Positions 36,155-45,448 of a stretch of DNA of 64,000 nt are shown in pieces. Position 1 is the first letter of the stretch. Each line of letters starts with the position of its first letter. The DNA comes from Acinetobacter pittii ATCC 19004 = CIP 70.29 (GTDB taxonomy: Bacteria > Pseudomonadota > Gammaproteobacteria > Pseudomonadales > Moraxellaceae), in the NCBI RefSeq assembly GCF_000369045.1, contig NZ_KB849796.1, positions 319,529 to 383,528 on the forward strand, in the 5' to 3' direction. The notes under the pieces were generated by a model. That model had not been told where the DNA came from. It did not search any database and was given only the letters and a program-made list of their open reading frames with translations. The position numbers were made by a program, and so were the translations under genes.

Positions 36155-36880
36155 ATGCAATTAAAGCAACTTGCGGCGACTTGTGCCTTGTTATCTGCAA
36201 CTGCCATGGTTCAGGCGAAACCAATCTGGCAAGATTTTAGTGTGACTGGACTTTATGGTGAAAACTATGAAGTTGTAGATGACAAAGAAACTACGATTAC
36301 TTTGGAATATGCTGCGAAAGTTAAATACGCTGATGTGTTTTTCTTTATGGACCGCATGCGTGGTGAAAATGACCACAAGAGTACTTACTTTGAGTTATCA
36401 CCACGTCTAAGTTTAGGCGAAGTTTCTGGTAAAAAACTGTCGTATGGCCCAATCAAAGATGTACTCATTAGTACTACTTGGGAAGGTAACAGTGAAGACG
36501 GCAACAACTTCGACAACTTCCTTTATGGTTTTGCAGTTGATTTAGATATCCCATATTTCCAATATGCAAATTTAAACTTCTACCGTGCAAATAATGAGAA
36601 CATCGACGACGATTATCAAATGACATTCGTTTATGGTATTCCATTAAAATTAGGATCTGAAGATTTCTTGGTAGATGGTTTCCTTGACTGGTCAACTGCT
36701 GAAGGCGACCATGCGAGCGAGTTGAACTGGACAACTCAGTGGAAATGGAATGTAGGTAAACACATTTCTCCTGATACACGCCTATACCTCGGTATCGAGC
36801 ACTCAGTGTGGAATAATAAATTTGGCCTTCAAGGTCGAGATGAAAATAACGTTAGTGCACTGGTTAAATACCACTTCTAA
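36155..36880 (+). CDS. Tsx-like outer-membrane channel
   Basis: A 241-residue exported barrel protein with a signal peptide (MQLKQLAATCALLSATAMVQA). The body is of the nucleoside-specific channel (Tsx/OmpK) type: WQDFSVTGLYGENYEV, LEYAAKVKYADVFFFMDRM, YFELSPRLSLGE, WTTQWKWNVGKHI, LYLGIEHSVWNNKFG, with a C-terminal phenylalanine (VKYHF). It probably lets purines or their breakdown products cross the outer membrane, as its neighbours imply. It has its own leader and sits between two terminators. Confidence 0.85.
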   Translation: MQLKQLAATCALLSATAMVQAKPIWQDFSVTGLYGENYEVVDDKETTITLEYAAKVKYADVFFFMDRMRGENDHKSTYFELSPRLSLGEVSGKKLSYGPIKDVLISTTWEGNSEDGNNFDNFLYGFAVDLDIPYFQYANLNFYRANNENIDDDYQMTFVYGIPLKLGSEDFLVDGFLDWSTAEGDHASELNWTTQWKWNVGKHISPDTRLYLGIEHSVWNNKFGLQGRDENNVSALVKYHF

Positions 36881-36898
36881 AATCCGAATTTAGAAGAT

Positions 36899-36930
36899 AA
36901 AACAGCAAGGAAAATTCCTTGCTGTTTTTG
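36899..36930. terminator. Bidirectional terminator
   Basis: AACAGCAAGGA-AAAT-TCCTTGCTGTT with a T-run, between the convergent channel gene and hpxO. Confidence 0.92.
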
Positions 36931-36933
36931 TTT

Positions 36934-38091
36934 TTAATCAAGTGGATTACCCACAATATTGCTAATAATTCCCTGCATAATATGTCCACCTTGTTCACGG
37001 CGTAATTCTTCATACCATGCTTGTGTAACGGCTTCATCTTTCATATGCGTCACATCACAACGTTTGCGTGCACGAAGTACCAATTCATTAGCACGTTCAT
37101 TGCGCTTGTTTTGATAACGTCGCAAAGCATCTTCTAGCCCTAAAGTGTTAATTTGCAGAGAACGCGCTAAATAAATCGCGTCTTCCATGGCCTGGCAACC
37201 GCCTTGCCCAATATCAGGTGTCGTGCTGTGTGCAGCATCACCCAAAATCACCACGCGACCTTTATAAAATTGAGTGAACGGTTCAATATCATGTATTTCT
37301 ACCCGGTTAGTCTTTTGCGGGTCTAAGCGTTCAATAAGCTGCTGTACGGGTTGACACCAATCAACAAAATATTGTTTTAAAAGTTTTTTATATTCATCTC
37401 GATTATTATCTAACCCTGCTGGTAAAGGCACATCTAAAAAGAAATAGAACTTTCCATCTGCAACTGGCATTAAAGAAGCTCGCTTGCCTTCGCCCACATA
37501 AGTCGTCCATTGCTGGGCTGGAGCCAAATCTTCAGAGATCTCAACCAAACCATTCCAATTTACATATCCCGCGTAACGACGCTGTACTTGCTGCCCCAAC
37601 ACATAGGTCCGTGTAAGTGAATGAGTGCCGTCCGCCCCAATTAATAGATCGGCCTGCGTTGAGCTACCATCTGCAAAATGAACTTCTACATAATCAGCTT
37701 TGTCTTCAAGACTGACCATTTTTTTGCCTAAATAAATCTGATCACGACCAAATTCATCCATCAACATATTTTGTAGATCAGCACGTGCAACCGGATAAGG
37801 TCGTTGGCCCACTTCTTCAATTAATGGCAATAAACTGAATTGTGTCATCACATCTCCAGTTAAACCATCCACATAGGCCAAATCATCCATTTGTCCACCA
37901 AGTTTGGCGATTTTGTCAGTTAATCCTAGATAGTTCAGACATTTCACACCATTCGACCAGAGCGAAATTGCCGCGCCGACAGGAAGAATTTTTTCAGTTT
38001 GCTCAAAAATGCGAACTTGGTGACCAAATTTCTTTAATGCAATGCCTGTGGTTAGACCTCCCATTCCTGCACCAATAATCACCACATTCAT
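36934..38091 (-). CDS. hpxO: FAD-dependent urate hydroxylase
   Basis: NADH- and FAD-dependent monooxygenase that turns urate into 5-hydroxyisourate, the entry step of this pathway. The 385-residue protein has the Rossmann dinucleotide motif [22 protein letters not shown], the DG motif [18 protein letters not shown], and the GD motif [26 protein letters not shown]. This is the class A flavoprotein layout. [13 protein letters not shown] is typical of HpxO proteins. It is oriented against its neighbours and divergent from alc. AGGAG lies six bases before the ATG, inside an inverted repeat. Confidence 0.94.
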   Translation of the reverse strand: MNVVIIGAGMGGLTTGIALKKFGHQVRIFEQTEKILPVGAAISLWSNGVKCLNYLGLTDKIAKLGGQMDDLAYVDGLTGDVMTQFSLLPLIEEVGQRPYPVARADLQNMLMDEFGRDQIYLGKKMVSLEDKADYVEVHFADGSSTQADLLIGADGTHSLTRTYVLGQQVQRRYAGYVNWNGLVEISEDLAPAQQWTTYVGEGKRASLMPVADGKFYFFLDVPLPAGLDNNRDEYKKLLKQYFVDWCQPVQQLIERLDPQKTNRVEIHDIEPFTQFYKGRVVILGDAAHSTTPDIGQGGCQAMEDAIYLARSLQINTLGLEDALRRYQNKRNERANELVLRARKRCDVTHMKDEAVTQAWYEELRREQGGHIMQGIISNIVGNPLD

Positions 38092-38099
38092 AACACGCT

Positions 38100-38121
38100 C
38101 CTATAGATATTCACCTATAGG
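38100..38121 (-). promoter_or_regulatory. Inverted repeat over the hpxO ribosome site
   Basis: CCTATAG and CTATAGG form a perfect 7-bp inverted repeat with an 8-bp spacer. The distal arm merges with the AGGAG ribosome site of hpxO. As RNA it could hide the site; as DNA it could be a repressor operator. Confidence 0.5.
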
Positions 38122-38290
38122 GTGCTTATGCTAAAAACATGCCATCGTTCAAAATTTATTTAGCTTTTCCACAAAACTGGCATGCACCATGCTTATATAT
38201 TTATGTATAAAACTCGTCTCAGCACACTCTGTGTTGGCGCAGTTTTAAATGAAAAATCATGTTTTTAACAAGAAATACGGATACTCCATT

Positions 38291-39301
38291 ATGGCAACAT
38301 TGCACGCTCCAGCTTTTGAACTTCCTGAGATTTTGAATACTAAAACCAATTTGGCAGATGCTCGAATTGGTGCACAAGTCATTGAGTGTTCAGATGATTT
38401 CTTTGCTGAAGCAAAACGTATGCTGCAATTTGATGCACCTATTTTTGTTGAAGATAAATTTGATGACAACGGCAAATGGATGGATGGATGGGAGACACGC
38501 CGTAAGCGTCACGCAGGTTATGATTGGTGTATCGTGAAGCTTGGTGTAAGCGGAAAAATCACTGCTCTTGATATTGATACCAGCTTTTTTACAGGAAATT
38601 ATCCTGCATCTGCATCATTAGAAGCATGTTATGCACCAAATGGGGACCTGACAGGGGCAAAATGGGAGAATGTTTTAGGAAATACTGAACTAGGCCCGAG
38701 CCAGCATCATATTTTTATGATCAATAATGATGCACTTTTCACTCATATACGCCTTAATATTTTCCCAGATGGCGGTATTGCCCGTTTACGTGTCTATGGT
38801 GATGTTCATATTCAGGTGACTGATAGCGAGCAAACTCTTGATTTATTGGCCCTTGAAAATGGTGGCCGCGTAGTTGCCTATAGCGATGCGCATTTTGGAC
38901 ATCCGCGTAATTTGATTAACCCTGGTCGTGGCATCAACATGGGCGATGGATGGGAAACTAAACGCCGCCGAGCTCCAGGTTATGACTGGTGTATTCTTGC
39001 GTTGGGTAACAGCGGGAAAATTGAGAAGCTTGAAATTGATACGGCTCACTTTAAAGGAAACTTCCCTGCCCAAGTATCCATACAAGCGGTTTACCTTGAA
39101 AATGCAACCGATGCACAACTGATTCCACAAAGTATGTTCTGGTCTTATTTACTTGAGGCTCAACCGATGCAAATGGACCATATTCATGAATATGTGAATG
39201 AAATTTTACAACATGAAAAAATCTCTCATATTCGTATTAACATGATTCCAGATGGTGGTATTAGCCGTGTCCGTTTATGGGGAAAAATTGCCAAGTCATG
39301 A
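38291..39301 (+). CDS. alc: Allantoicase
   Basis: Hydrolyses allantoate to ureidoglycolate and urea. It is about 336 residues made of two homologous jelly-roll domains. Each carries the repeat motif DGWET+R+R-x-GYDWC (residues about 65-80 and 218-232) followed by LG-x-SGKI. NPGRGINMGDGW and RINMIPDGGISRVRLWG are also family-typical. The frame opens at 38249, but ATG 38291 (MATLHAPAFELPE) matches the family start. Its stop overlaps the allA start by four bases. Urea made here would need a urease elsewhere to be used. Confidence 0.94.
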   Translation: MATLHAPAFELPEILNTKTNLADARIGAQVIECSDDFFAEAKRMLQFDAPIFVEDKFDDNGKWMDGWETRRKRHAGYDWCIVKLGVSGKITALDIDTSFFTGNYPASASLEACYAPNGDLTGAKWENVLGNTELGPSQHHIFMINNDALFTHIRLNIFPDGGIARLRVYGDVHIQVTDSEQTLDLLALENGGRVVAYSDAHFGHPRNLINPGRGINMGDGWETKRRRAPGYDWCILALGNSGKIEKLEIDTAHFKGNFPAQVSIQAVYLENATDAQLIPQSMFWSYLLEAQPMQMDHIHEYVNEILQHEKISHIRINMIPDGGISRVRLWGKIAKS

Positions 39302-39801
39302 TCATAAAGAATGTTCAAATTCAGCCCTTAACTATTGAGAACTTTCAGTCCTTTGGAGAAGTCATTTGTTGCGACGGGCATGACTTTTTTCATATTAACG
39401 ATGCCCACACTGAGCGCTATCATGCGCTCGTTGAAACTGAAATTGAAGGGGAAGCAAAGGCAGGAATTAGTATTTTCCGTAATATTAAAGCCAGTGTGCT
39501 GCCTTTAGAGATTTCAATGTTAGAGCGCCATCCAAAAGGCTCTCAAGCATTTATTCCACTACAGCAACAAAAGTTTTTAATTATCGTGGCACCCGCTTTG
39601 GACGAAAATACTCCTGATATTTCAAAGTTATGTGCTTTCGTCTCGAATGGAAAGCAAAGTATTAATTATCGGGCAGGCACATGGCATCATCCTTTGCTTA
39701 CCTTCGAGGCACCAAGTGATTTTGCAGTGGTGGACCGAATTGGAGGTGGAGCAAATTGTGATGTTTTTCAATTTCCACAGGTTATAAAAATTACGACCTA
39801 A
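39298..39801 (+). CDS. allA: Ureidoglycolate lyase
   Basis: Splits ureidoglycolate into glyoxylate and urea, the last step here. It is about 167 residues of a cupin-like fold. Family motifs are IQPLTIENFQSFGEVI, ISIFRNIKASVLPLEISMLERHPKGSQAFIPL, FVSNGKQSINYRAGTWHHPLL and FAVVDRIGGGANCDVF. The ATG at 39298 overlaps the alc stop (ATGA), which fixes this start over the upstream one at 39277. A terminator follows 80 bp on. Confidence 0.94.
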   Translation: MIIKNVQIQPLTIENFQSFGEVICCDGHDFFHINDAHTERYHALVETEIEGEAKAGISIFRNIKASVLPLEISMLERHPKGSQAFIPLQQQKFLIIVAPALDENTPDISKLCAFVSNGKQSINYRAGTWHHPLLTFEAPSDFAVVDRIGGGANCDVFQFPQVIKITT

Positions 39802-39882
39802 ATTAAAATATACAGGTCTGTCTATTTTAATTTAATGGTAGAAATCGTTGTGGTGATTTCCAACAATTTAGATTTACATAAA

Positions 39883-39914
39883 AAAATCCCCGCCAATTGA
39901 GCGGGGATTTTTTA
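39883..39914. terminator. Bidirectional terminator
   Basis: AAATCCCCGC-CAATTGA-GCGGGGATTT with flanking A- and T-runs, between allA and parE. Confidence 0.92.
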
Positions 39915-39921
39915 CGCCTTT

Positions 39922-41805
39922 TTAGACAGTGATATCAGCTAAGTTACCCTTCTGCTCAAGCCACTGCTTACGATCTGCCGAACGTTTTTTCGCAAGTAAC
40001 TTGTCGAGTAAACCTGCCGTTAGATGGACATCATCAAGATCTAATTGAACCAAGCGGCGTGTATTAGGATCCATCGTGGTTTCACGTAATTGAATCGCGT
40101 TCATCTCACCCAATCCCTTGAATCGGGTAATTTGCGGATTACGATTACCTTTAATATTTTTCAAAATAGTTTCAAGTTCATCATCATCAAGCGCGTAATG
40201 AACATCTTTACCAATGTCGATACGGAACAATGGTGGCATTGCCACATACAAATGTCCTTCTTCAACCAATGCTGGAAAATGTTTAACGAATAAAGCACAA
40301 AGCAAAGTCGCAATGTGTAAACCGTCCGAGTCGGCATCGGCCAAAATACAGATTTTGCCATAACGCAGTTCAGATAAATCATCACTGCCAGGGTCTACAC
40401 CAATCGCAATCGCAATATCGTGAACCTCTTGAGAAGCCAAAACCTCATCAGAAGAAACTTCCCATGTGTTTAAGATTTTTCCACGAATTGGCATGATAGC
40501 TTGAAAGTTTTTATCACGCGCTTGCTTAGCACTACCACCTGCTGAGTCACCCTCGACAATGAATAACTCACTGTCTTCACGAGTTTGGCCCACGCAGTCC
40601 GCCAGCTTACCCGGTAAAGCCGGGCCAGAAACAATCTTTTTACGCTCAACTTTTTTCGCAGCTTTTAAACGGCGCCCTGCTTTAGAAATTGCTATTTCAG
40701 CAAGTTGCATGGCAATTTCAGCATGTTGGTTGAGCCAGAGTGCGAAAGCATCTTTAGCAATATTTAAAACAATATTTGATGCTTCTCGACTCGAAAGACG
40801 CTCTTTGGTTTGACCTGAAAATTGTGGCTCTTGGAACTTGAGTGACAAGATATAGTTCACGCCATCCCAAACATCTTCTGCCGAAAGTTTGAGGTTTCGT
40901 GGTAGCAAATTACGTAACTCACAGAACTCGCGCAATGCCTCGGTAACACCTGAACGTAAACCGTTCACATGAGTACCGCCTTGTGCAGTTGGAATTAAGT
41001 TGACGTAACTTTCTTGAACCTGTTCACCGCCTTCCACATTCCAACAAATCGCAAATTCACATGCCGCACGGTCTGCCTGACCGCTGCTTACAAATGCAGG
41101 GTTTGGCAAAATTTCGCGGTCTTGCAATTCATCCATCAAATAATCGACGAGGCCATTTTCAAATTGCCATTCGATTTTTTCATCATTAATTTGATCGATA
41201 TAGATAATTTTTAAACCAGCCGCTAAAACAGCTTTGGCTTTTAAATTGTGTTTGAGTGCTTTTAACGCAAATTTTGGACTATCGAAATATTTAGCTTCTG
41301 GCCAAAAATGTACCGTTGTACCTGTCGCACGTTTCGGTGCTTTACCCTCAAGAACAGCTAAAGGTGCTACTGGTTCCCCTTGCTCAAAGGCCATTTGGTA
41401 TAGGTTACCCTGACGTTGAACTTCGACCTCAACACGTGTTGATAAAGCGTTTACAACGGAAATCCCCACACCATGCAAACCACCTGAAAACTGATAATTA
41501 TCGGTACTGAATTTACCACCGGCATGGAGCTTGGTCAGAATAATTTCGATACCACTTTGGCCATATTCAGGATGAATATCGACCGGCATACCACGGCCAT
41601 TATCTTCAACCGACAACGAACCATCTTTATAAACCGTGACACAGATTTTGTCGGCATGACCAGCTAATGCTTCATCAACAGCATTATCAATAACTTCTTG
41701 GGCTAAATGGTTAGGTCGAGTCGTATCGGTATACATCCCTGGACGACGACGAACAGGGTCTAAACCAGAAAGAACTTCAAGCGATTGAGCCGTATATTGT
41801 GTCAC
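39922..41805 (-). CDS. parE: DNA topoisomerase IV subunit B
   Basis: ATPase subunit of topoisomerase IV, which unlinks daughter chromosomes. The 627-residue type II topoisomerase has the GHKL ATPase motifs (EVIDNAVDEALAG, DNGRGMPVDIHP, LHGVGISVVNALS) and a transducer domain. The TOPRIM site is FIVEGDSAGGSAKQ with DADSDGLH. The length and the VRRRPGMYTDTTRP start match ParE rather than GyrB. The start codon is GTG, with AAGGAA upstream. It follows yqiA by 14 bp, the same pairing as in E. coli. Confidence 0.97.
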   Translation of the reverse strand: MTQYTAQSLEVLSGLDPVRRRPGMYTDTTRPNHLAQEVIDNAVDEALAGHADKICVTVYKDGSLSVEDNGRGMPVDIHPEYGQSGIEIILTKLHAGGKFSTDNYQFSGGLHGVGISVVNALSTRVEVEVQRQGNLYQMAFEQGEPVAPLAVLEGKAPKRATGTTVHFWPEAKYFDSPKFALKALKHNLKAKAVLAAGLKIIYIDQINDEKIEWQFENGLVDYLMDELQDREILPNPAFVSSGQADRAACEFAICWNVEGGEQVQESYVNLIPTAQGGTHVNGLRSGVTEALREFCELRNLLPRNLKLSAEDVWDGVNYILSLKFQEPQFSGQTKERLSSREASNIVLNIAKDAFALWLNQHAEIAMQLAEIAISKAGRRLKAAKKVERKKIVSGPALPGKLADCVGQTREDSELFIVEGDSAGGSAKQARDKNFQAIMPIRGKILNTWEVSSDEVLASQEVHDIAIAIGVDPGSDDLSELRYGKICILADADSDGLHIATLLCALFVKHFPALVEEGHLYVAMPPLFRIDIGKDVHYALDDDELETILKNIKGNRNPQITRFKGLGEMNAIQLRETTMDPNTRRLVQLDLDDVHLTAGLLDKLLAKKRSADRKQWLEQKGNLADITV

Positions 41806-41819
41806 GTTGTACGTTTTCC

Positions 41820-42401
41820 TTATTTGATGGTGTGCGCAAAGAATTCGATCACTAACGGTAATTTTTCTTCAAAATCTTCCATAGCATGATTGCCATGAGC
41901 ATCCGTCAAAATCAATGAGGATGGCGTTGCAGCACTATAATAGCGTTGTGCTTGACGATAATCCAAAATTTCGTCGCCTTGTTGCAATAAGACGAGTATT
42001 TTGTCGGCATTTTCAGGTTGATTCAGTTCCAGTTGTTGTAACTGACGTAACTGAATATGGTCAATTGACCATTGATCATTCACCACATAGGGCATGCTTT
42101 GAACTTGAAATAACTCATCAAACAGCTTCCATGGTTGCATAGCAGGGTTAATCAGTACAGCTGGAACATTATATTTCGCGACAAAATATGTCGCAAAAAA
42201 ACCGCCAAGGCTACTACCGACTAAGGCTACATCTTGTAAAGACTCTATCAGCTCTGAAACTTGCTCAACCACTAGATCAGGAGATCTATTTAAGTCTGGC
42301 AAATGCACATTTATGCCCAATTCGCTACAATACTGCTTAAGGCTCAGCCCTTTAATTGAAAGAGAGCTACTATTAAAGCCATGGAGGTAGATAATATTCA
42401 T
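41820..42401 (-). CDS. yqiA: YqiA-like esterase
   Basis: A 193-residue alpha/beta-hydrolase of the UPF0227/YqiA group. It begins MNIIYLHGFNSSSLSIKG and has the nucleophile elbow ALVGSSLGGFFATYFV and the catalytic His region DAHGNHAMEDFE. E. coli YqiA has esterase activity on acyl-CoA and p-nitrophenyl esters, and is likewise encoded before parE. No signal peptide is present. GAGGGAAAATAT precedes the ATG. Confidence 0.88.
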   Translation of the reverse strand: MNIIYLHGFNSSSLSIKGLSLKQYCSELGINVHLPDLNRSPDLVVEQVSELIESLQDVALVGSSLGGFFATYFVAKYNVPAVLINPAMQPWKLFDELFQVQSMPYVVNDQWSIDHIQLRQLQQLELNQPENADKILVLLQQGDEILDYRQAQRYYSAATPSSLILTDAHGNHAMEDFEEKLPLVIEFFAHTIK

Positions 42402-42612
42402 ATATTTTCCCTCTAAATTGAGAATAAACTCACATTTTTGTTCTCAGTTTGTATATAAAAACACTATTGTCAGACAAGAAAAACCACTCAACTAACCATT
42501 CATCAGTATTTTAAAAACATGTGTTATTTAAACTACTAAGATGGAAACGTTTACTGCCGTTGATAAAAAGTACAGCTTAAAACGTCGGTTATAACGTATA
42601 TGGGGAAAAGAT

Positions 42613-43956
42613 ATGCCGAGCTTAACACCACTACATGAAACTTATTGTAAATGGGATCGTACGCCACCTAGTCAGGCAGACGTATTAGAAGGTTTAGCTC
42701 AACTGTTCAGTACCAGCTTAAATGGTGTACATGAATTAATTCAAGTTATTAATATTGAAGTATTAAAAAATGCTTTTGGTGTGAGTACACAAAATGCTAA
42801 AAACTTTCAAAAACGACCATTTGTGCAAAAGGCATATCAATTTTCTTATGGTGCTTTACAAAAATATGGTAGTTGTTTTTTAGCGCCAAGCTTACGTCAT
42901 ATTATTGAAAAATATCCTACACTTCACGAAAAACCACTCACCCCAAGCCTACATTTTTTAGTTGGCATTTTGAATGGGATTTTTGGGGATTATCTACTGA
43001 AACAGCATAGCCCCCTCGCCTTACCCATGGTGCTATACGATCACTACGGTGCAATACAACAAGGGGAACTCGCAGGCCGTATTGTGATTTTGGCTCATGG
43101 TTTGTGTATGAACCATCTGACTTGGTCAAATGCACACTATGGTGGCATTGGTGAGCGTCTGTTAGCACAGCGTGACCATAACACCATGTTGTATTTAAAT
43201 TACAATACAGGTCGACGCATTTCAGCTAATGGACGCAGTTTTTCAAACTTATTAGAAGACTTGGTCCAACGTAATCCAAGAATTACCAGCATCGATATCA
43301 TTGGCCATAGTATGGGCGGACTGGTTTCCCGTAGTGCCTTGTTTTATGGCAAACAAAATATGTATCAATGGATCCATATGGTCGAGAATCTAGTCTGTAT
43401 TGGCTCTCCACATCATGGGGCAGTTTTAGAGCGCTTTGGCTTTACCATACAAGATAAACTTGGGGCTTTCCCTTTTGTCGGCTTACTCGGTCAACTGGTT
43501 AATATTCGGAGTAATGGTATTTTAGACTTACGCCACGGTAGCGTTCGTGATGATGATTGGGAACATATGGATGCCCGTATTGGTATGATGGATGATAACC
43601 GCGCCCCTGCTCCGCTACCTTCCCATATCAACACCTTTTTAGTGGCAGGGACCTTAGAATTTGAAAAGGTGCGCAATAAAGCGTTGACCGTAATTGGCGA
43701 CTACTTAGTGAGTGTAAAAAGCGCGCTAGGCGAACACCCTAACCCACGTTTTCAGCTTAAGGTTCCAGACTCACATAAAGCCGTGTTTTATGGTTTAAAT
43801 CATTTTGAAATTCAGTATCACTCGAGTGTTGCCGAACAGATCACTCGCTGGTTATATCCTCATGTGAATGATTATGTTCAAGAGGGTATTCAAACTCATA
43901 TTATTGATATGCCGAACTATAAGCTCGAAGATTTAGAAGGAATTGTAGAGACGTAA
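42613..43956 (+). CDS. Alpha/beta hydrolase, lipase-like
   Basis: A 447-residue protein. After a helical N-terminal region (about residues 1-130) comes a hydrolase domain: GRIVILAHGLCMNHLTW (oxyanion region), IDIIGHSMGGLVSRSALFYG (nucleophile serine in GHSMGG), and VCIGSPHHGAVLERFG, a feature of PGAP1/triacylglycerol-lipase-like enzymes. The catalytic His may be in YGLNHFEIQYHSSV. No clear signal peptide, so a cytoplasmic or peripheral role is likely. The substrate is unknown. GGGGAAAAGAT precedes the ATG. Confidence 0.85.
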   Translation: MPSLTPLHETYCKWDRTPPSQADVLEGLAQLFSTSLNGVHELIQVINIEVLKNAFGVSTQNAKNFQKRPFVQKAYQFSYGALQKYGSCFLAPSLRHIIEKYPTLHEKPLTPSLHFLVGILNGIFGDYLLKQHSPLALPMVLYDHYGAIQQGELAGRIVILAHGLCMNHLTWSNAHYGGIGERLLAQRDHNTMLYLNYNTGRRISANGRSFSNLLEDLVQRNPRITSIDIIGHSMGGLVSRSALFYGKQNMYQWIHMVENLVCIGSPHHGAVLERFGFTIQDKLGAFPFVGLLGQLVNIRSNGILDLRHGSVRDDDWEHMDARIGMMDDNRAPAPLPSHINTFLVAGTLEFEKVRNKALTVIGDYLVSVKSALGEHPNPRFQLKVPDSHKAVFYGLNHFEIQYHSSVAEQITRWLYPHVNDYVQEGIQTHIIDMPNYKLEDLEGIVET

Positions 43957-43960
43957 AAAA

Positions 43961-43987
43961 AAGCCCAACTTATGTTGGGTTTTTTAT
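43961..43987. terminator. Terminator at the left edge of the T6SS island
   Basis: AGCCCAAC-TTA-TGTTGGGTT with A- and T-runs. It resembles the hairpin at 52357. Confidence 0.88.
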
Positions 43988-44020
43988 AGAATCTAAAATA
44001 TTTTAAAAAGAGCTCTATAA

Positions 44021-44377
44021 CTATTGTTTATCTTTAAAAAATAAGTTGTCTTTACTATCTAGAACTTCATCAGAATAAAGATAGTATTTTCCTTTCTTAA
44101 AGATCACTTTTCCTAACTTTTCACCACTTTGAACTTTAAAGAAATATAGCTCGTTATTTTTCTCTTTCACTTTGCATATATAAGATTTATCAACCTGAAA
44201 GCCAGCAATAGAATACTCACACTTTTTGGGTGTTAGTGTTAAAATAAATTCTATCGTCGCAACATTTCCACCTGGTAGTTCTTCTGAACTATAATAATGA
44301 TAAGTACCATTCCACTTATCTATATTTGCAAATGTGTTAACCGAAAAAGCCAGCAATAATAAACAAAATTTTTTCAT
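44021..44377 (-). CDS. Small exported protein, unknown
   Basis: A 118-residue protein with a signal peptide (MKKFCLLLLAFSVNTFA). The lysine-rich mature part begins NIDKWNGTYHYYSSEELPGGNVATIEFILTLTPKKCEYS. Two cysteines (KKCEYS and YICKVK) could pair in the periplasm. It looks like a small lipocalin-type beta-rich fold, but no family is certain. The low GC and its place at the end of the vgrG block suggest a relic or extra immunity-type protein; this is inference. The ribosome site is weak. Confidence 0.65.
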   Translation of the reverse strand: MKKFCLLLLAFSVNTFANIDKWNGTYHYYSSEELPGGNVATIEFILTLTPKKCEYSIAGFQVDKSYICKVKEKNNELYFFKVQSGEKLGKVIFKKGKYYLYSDEVLDSKDNLFFKDKQ

Positions 44378-44515
44378 TTAATCAATTTATAAACAATTAA
44401 GTTAAACTATTATAACCATATGATAATAAAATATTTTATTATTTTATAAATCAACCCTTAAAAATAATTTTTTGAAAATTAATTCTTATCACTATTACCA
44501 AATATAGAGAAATAT

Positions 44516-45154
44516 ATGAAAGAAATTGTTGTTTTTGACTTGGATGGGACATTACTATCGGGTGACTCTACAAAGGCATGGCTAACAGATAAATTAAAAT
44601 CCAATATTTTTAGATTTATCGCTGCACTTATTGTTATGCCCATCGCTTTGCCTATTATGAAATTTAAGAAATATAAATCTAAAGGTGCTTCATTGTATTT
44701 ATGGATTGCAACGTATGGCTTGAACGAAGAAAAATTAGAATACAGCTTTAAGAATTTCTCTAAGAATATCAAAAACAATTCTTTCAATTCATTATATTGG
44801 TTTGAGCAAGGTATAAACGAAGTTAAAGATCATTTAGCCAATAGAAGAATTGTGTTTATTGCTACGGCTGCACCAGAAAAGTTAGCGAATGTTTTACTCG
44901 ATTCTATCAATCTAGATGTACGAATTATTGGTACTCCTCTACAAAACAAGCTGGGAGGATGGATAAGTGGGATACATTGCAGGTCTGAAGAAAAAGTAAG
45001 AAGATTGAATAAGCTTGATATCAAACAACCTTGGTTTGCAACATACAGTGATGATATTGAAGATGACTTACCTATTTTGATTAGTGCTAAACTGCCCTAT
45101 TTAATTAACGGGGATAACAACAAAATTAAAAATATTAAATCGGTTTTAATTTAA
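44516..45154 (+). CDS. HAD-IB phosphatase, PgpC-like
   Basis: A 212-residue HAD-superfamily phosphatase. Motif I is VFDLDGTLLSGDS, motif II is FIATAAPEKL, the lysine of motif III is probably in SEEKVRRLN, and motif IV is YSDDIEDDLP. A hydrophobic stretch (FIAALIVMPIALPIMKF, about residues 30-50) followed by SKGASLYLWIATYGLNEEKLE matches by eye the layout of E. coli PgpC (YfhB), a phosphatidylglycerophosphatase. A membrane phospholipid role is plausible. It is AT-rich and the only plus-strand gene in the T6SS block. The 45155-45448 gap after it holds only one hairpin. Confidence 0.75.
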   Translation: MKEIVVFDLDGTLLSGDSTKAWLTDKLKSNIFRFIAALIVMPIALPIMKFKKYKSKGASLYLWIATYGLNEEKLEYSFKNFSKNIKNNSFNSLYWFEQGINEVKDHLANRRIVFIATAAPEKLANVLLDSINLDVRIIGTPLQNKLGGWISGIHCRSEEKVRRLNKLDIKQPWFATYSDDIEDDLPILISAKLPYLINGDNNKIKNIKSVLI

Positions 45155-45353
45155 TAAAAAGATTCTTTAAAAATCAACTTTTTTAAATCCTTATTAGCTT
45201 TAATGATTTTTGAAAAATTCTATATTATCGAATTTTTAATTGTATCCATGATAATATATTTAAAATCTTTGTTAACTTAGTACAGTCTTACTCTTAATTA
45301 CCATCTCATCTATAACAAGGGTATCTATTAATTTGTCTTATAAATATAAATAA

Positions 45354-45377
45354 AAACTTAGTACGGATACTAAGTTT
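45354..45377 (-). terminator. Terminator after the effector operon
   Basis: AAACTTAGTA and TACTAAGTTT form a perfect 10-bp stem with a four-base loop. On the minus strand it is followed by TTATTTATA, 72 bp past the lipoprotein stop. Confidence 0.65.
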
Positions 45378-45448
45378 AAAATATATTAATAATACATTTT
45401 TATTTGAAACTAAATTATTTGCAAATAATAAAATTAAAAAAGATAACT

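Noticed and set aside
45155..45448. A second small RNA or gene in the AT-rich gap
   Set aside because: Only one good hairpin is present (45354-45377), best explained as the operon terminator. No promoter or conserved motif stands out.
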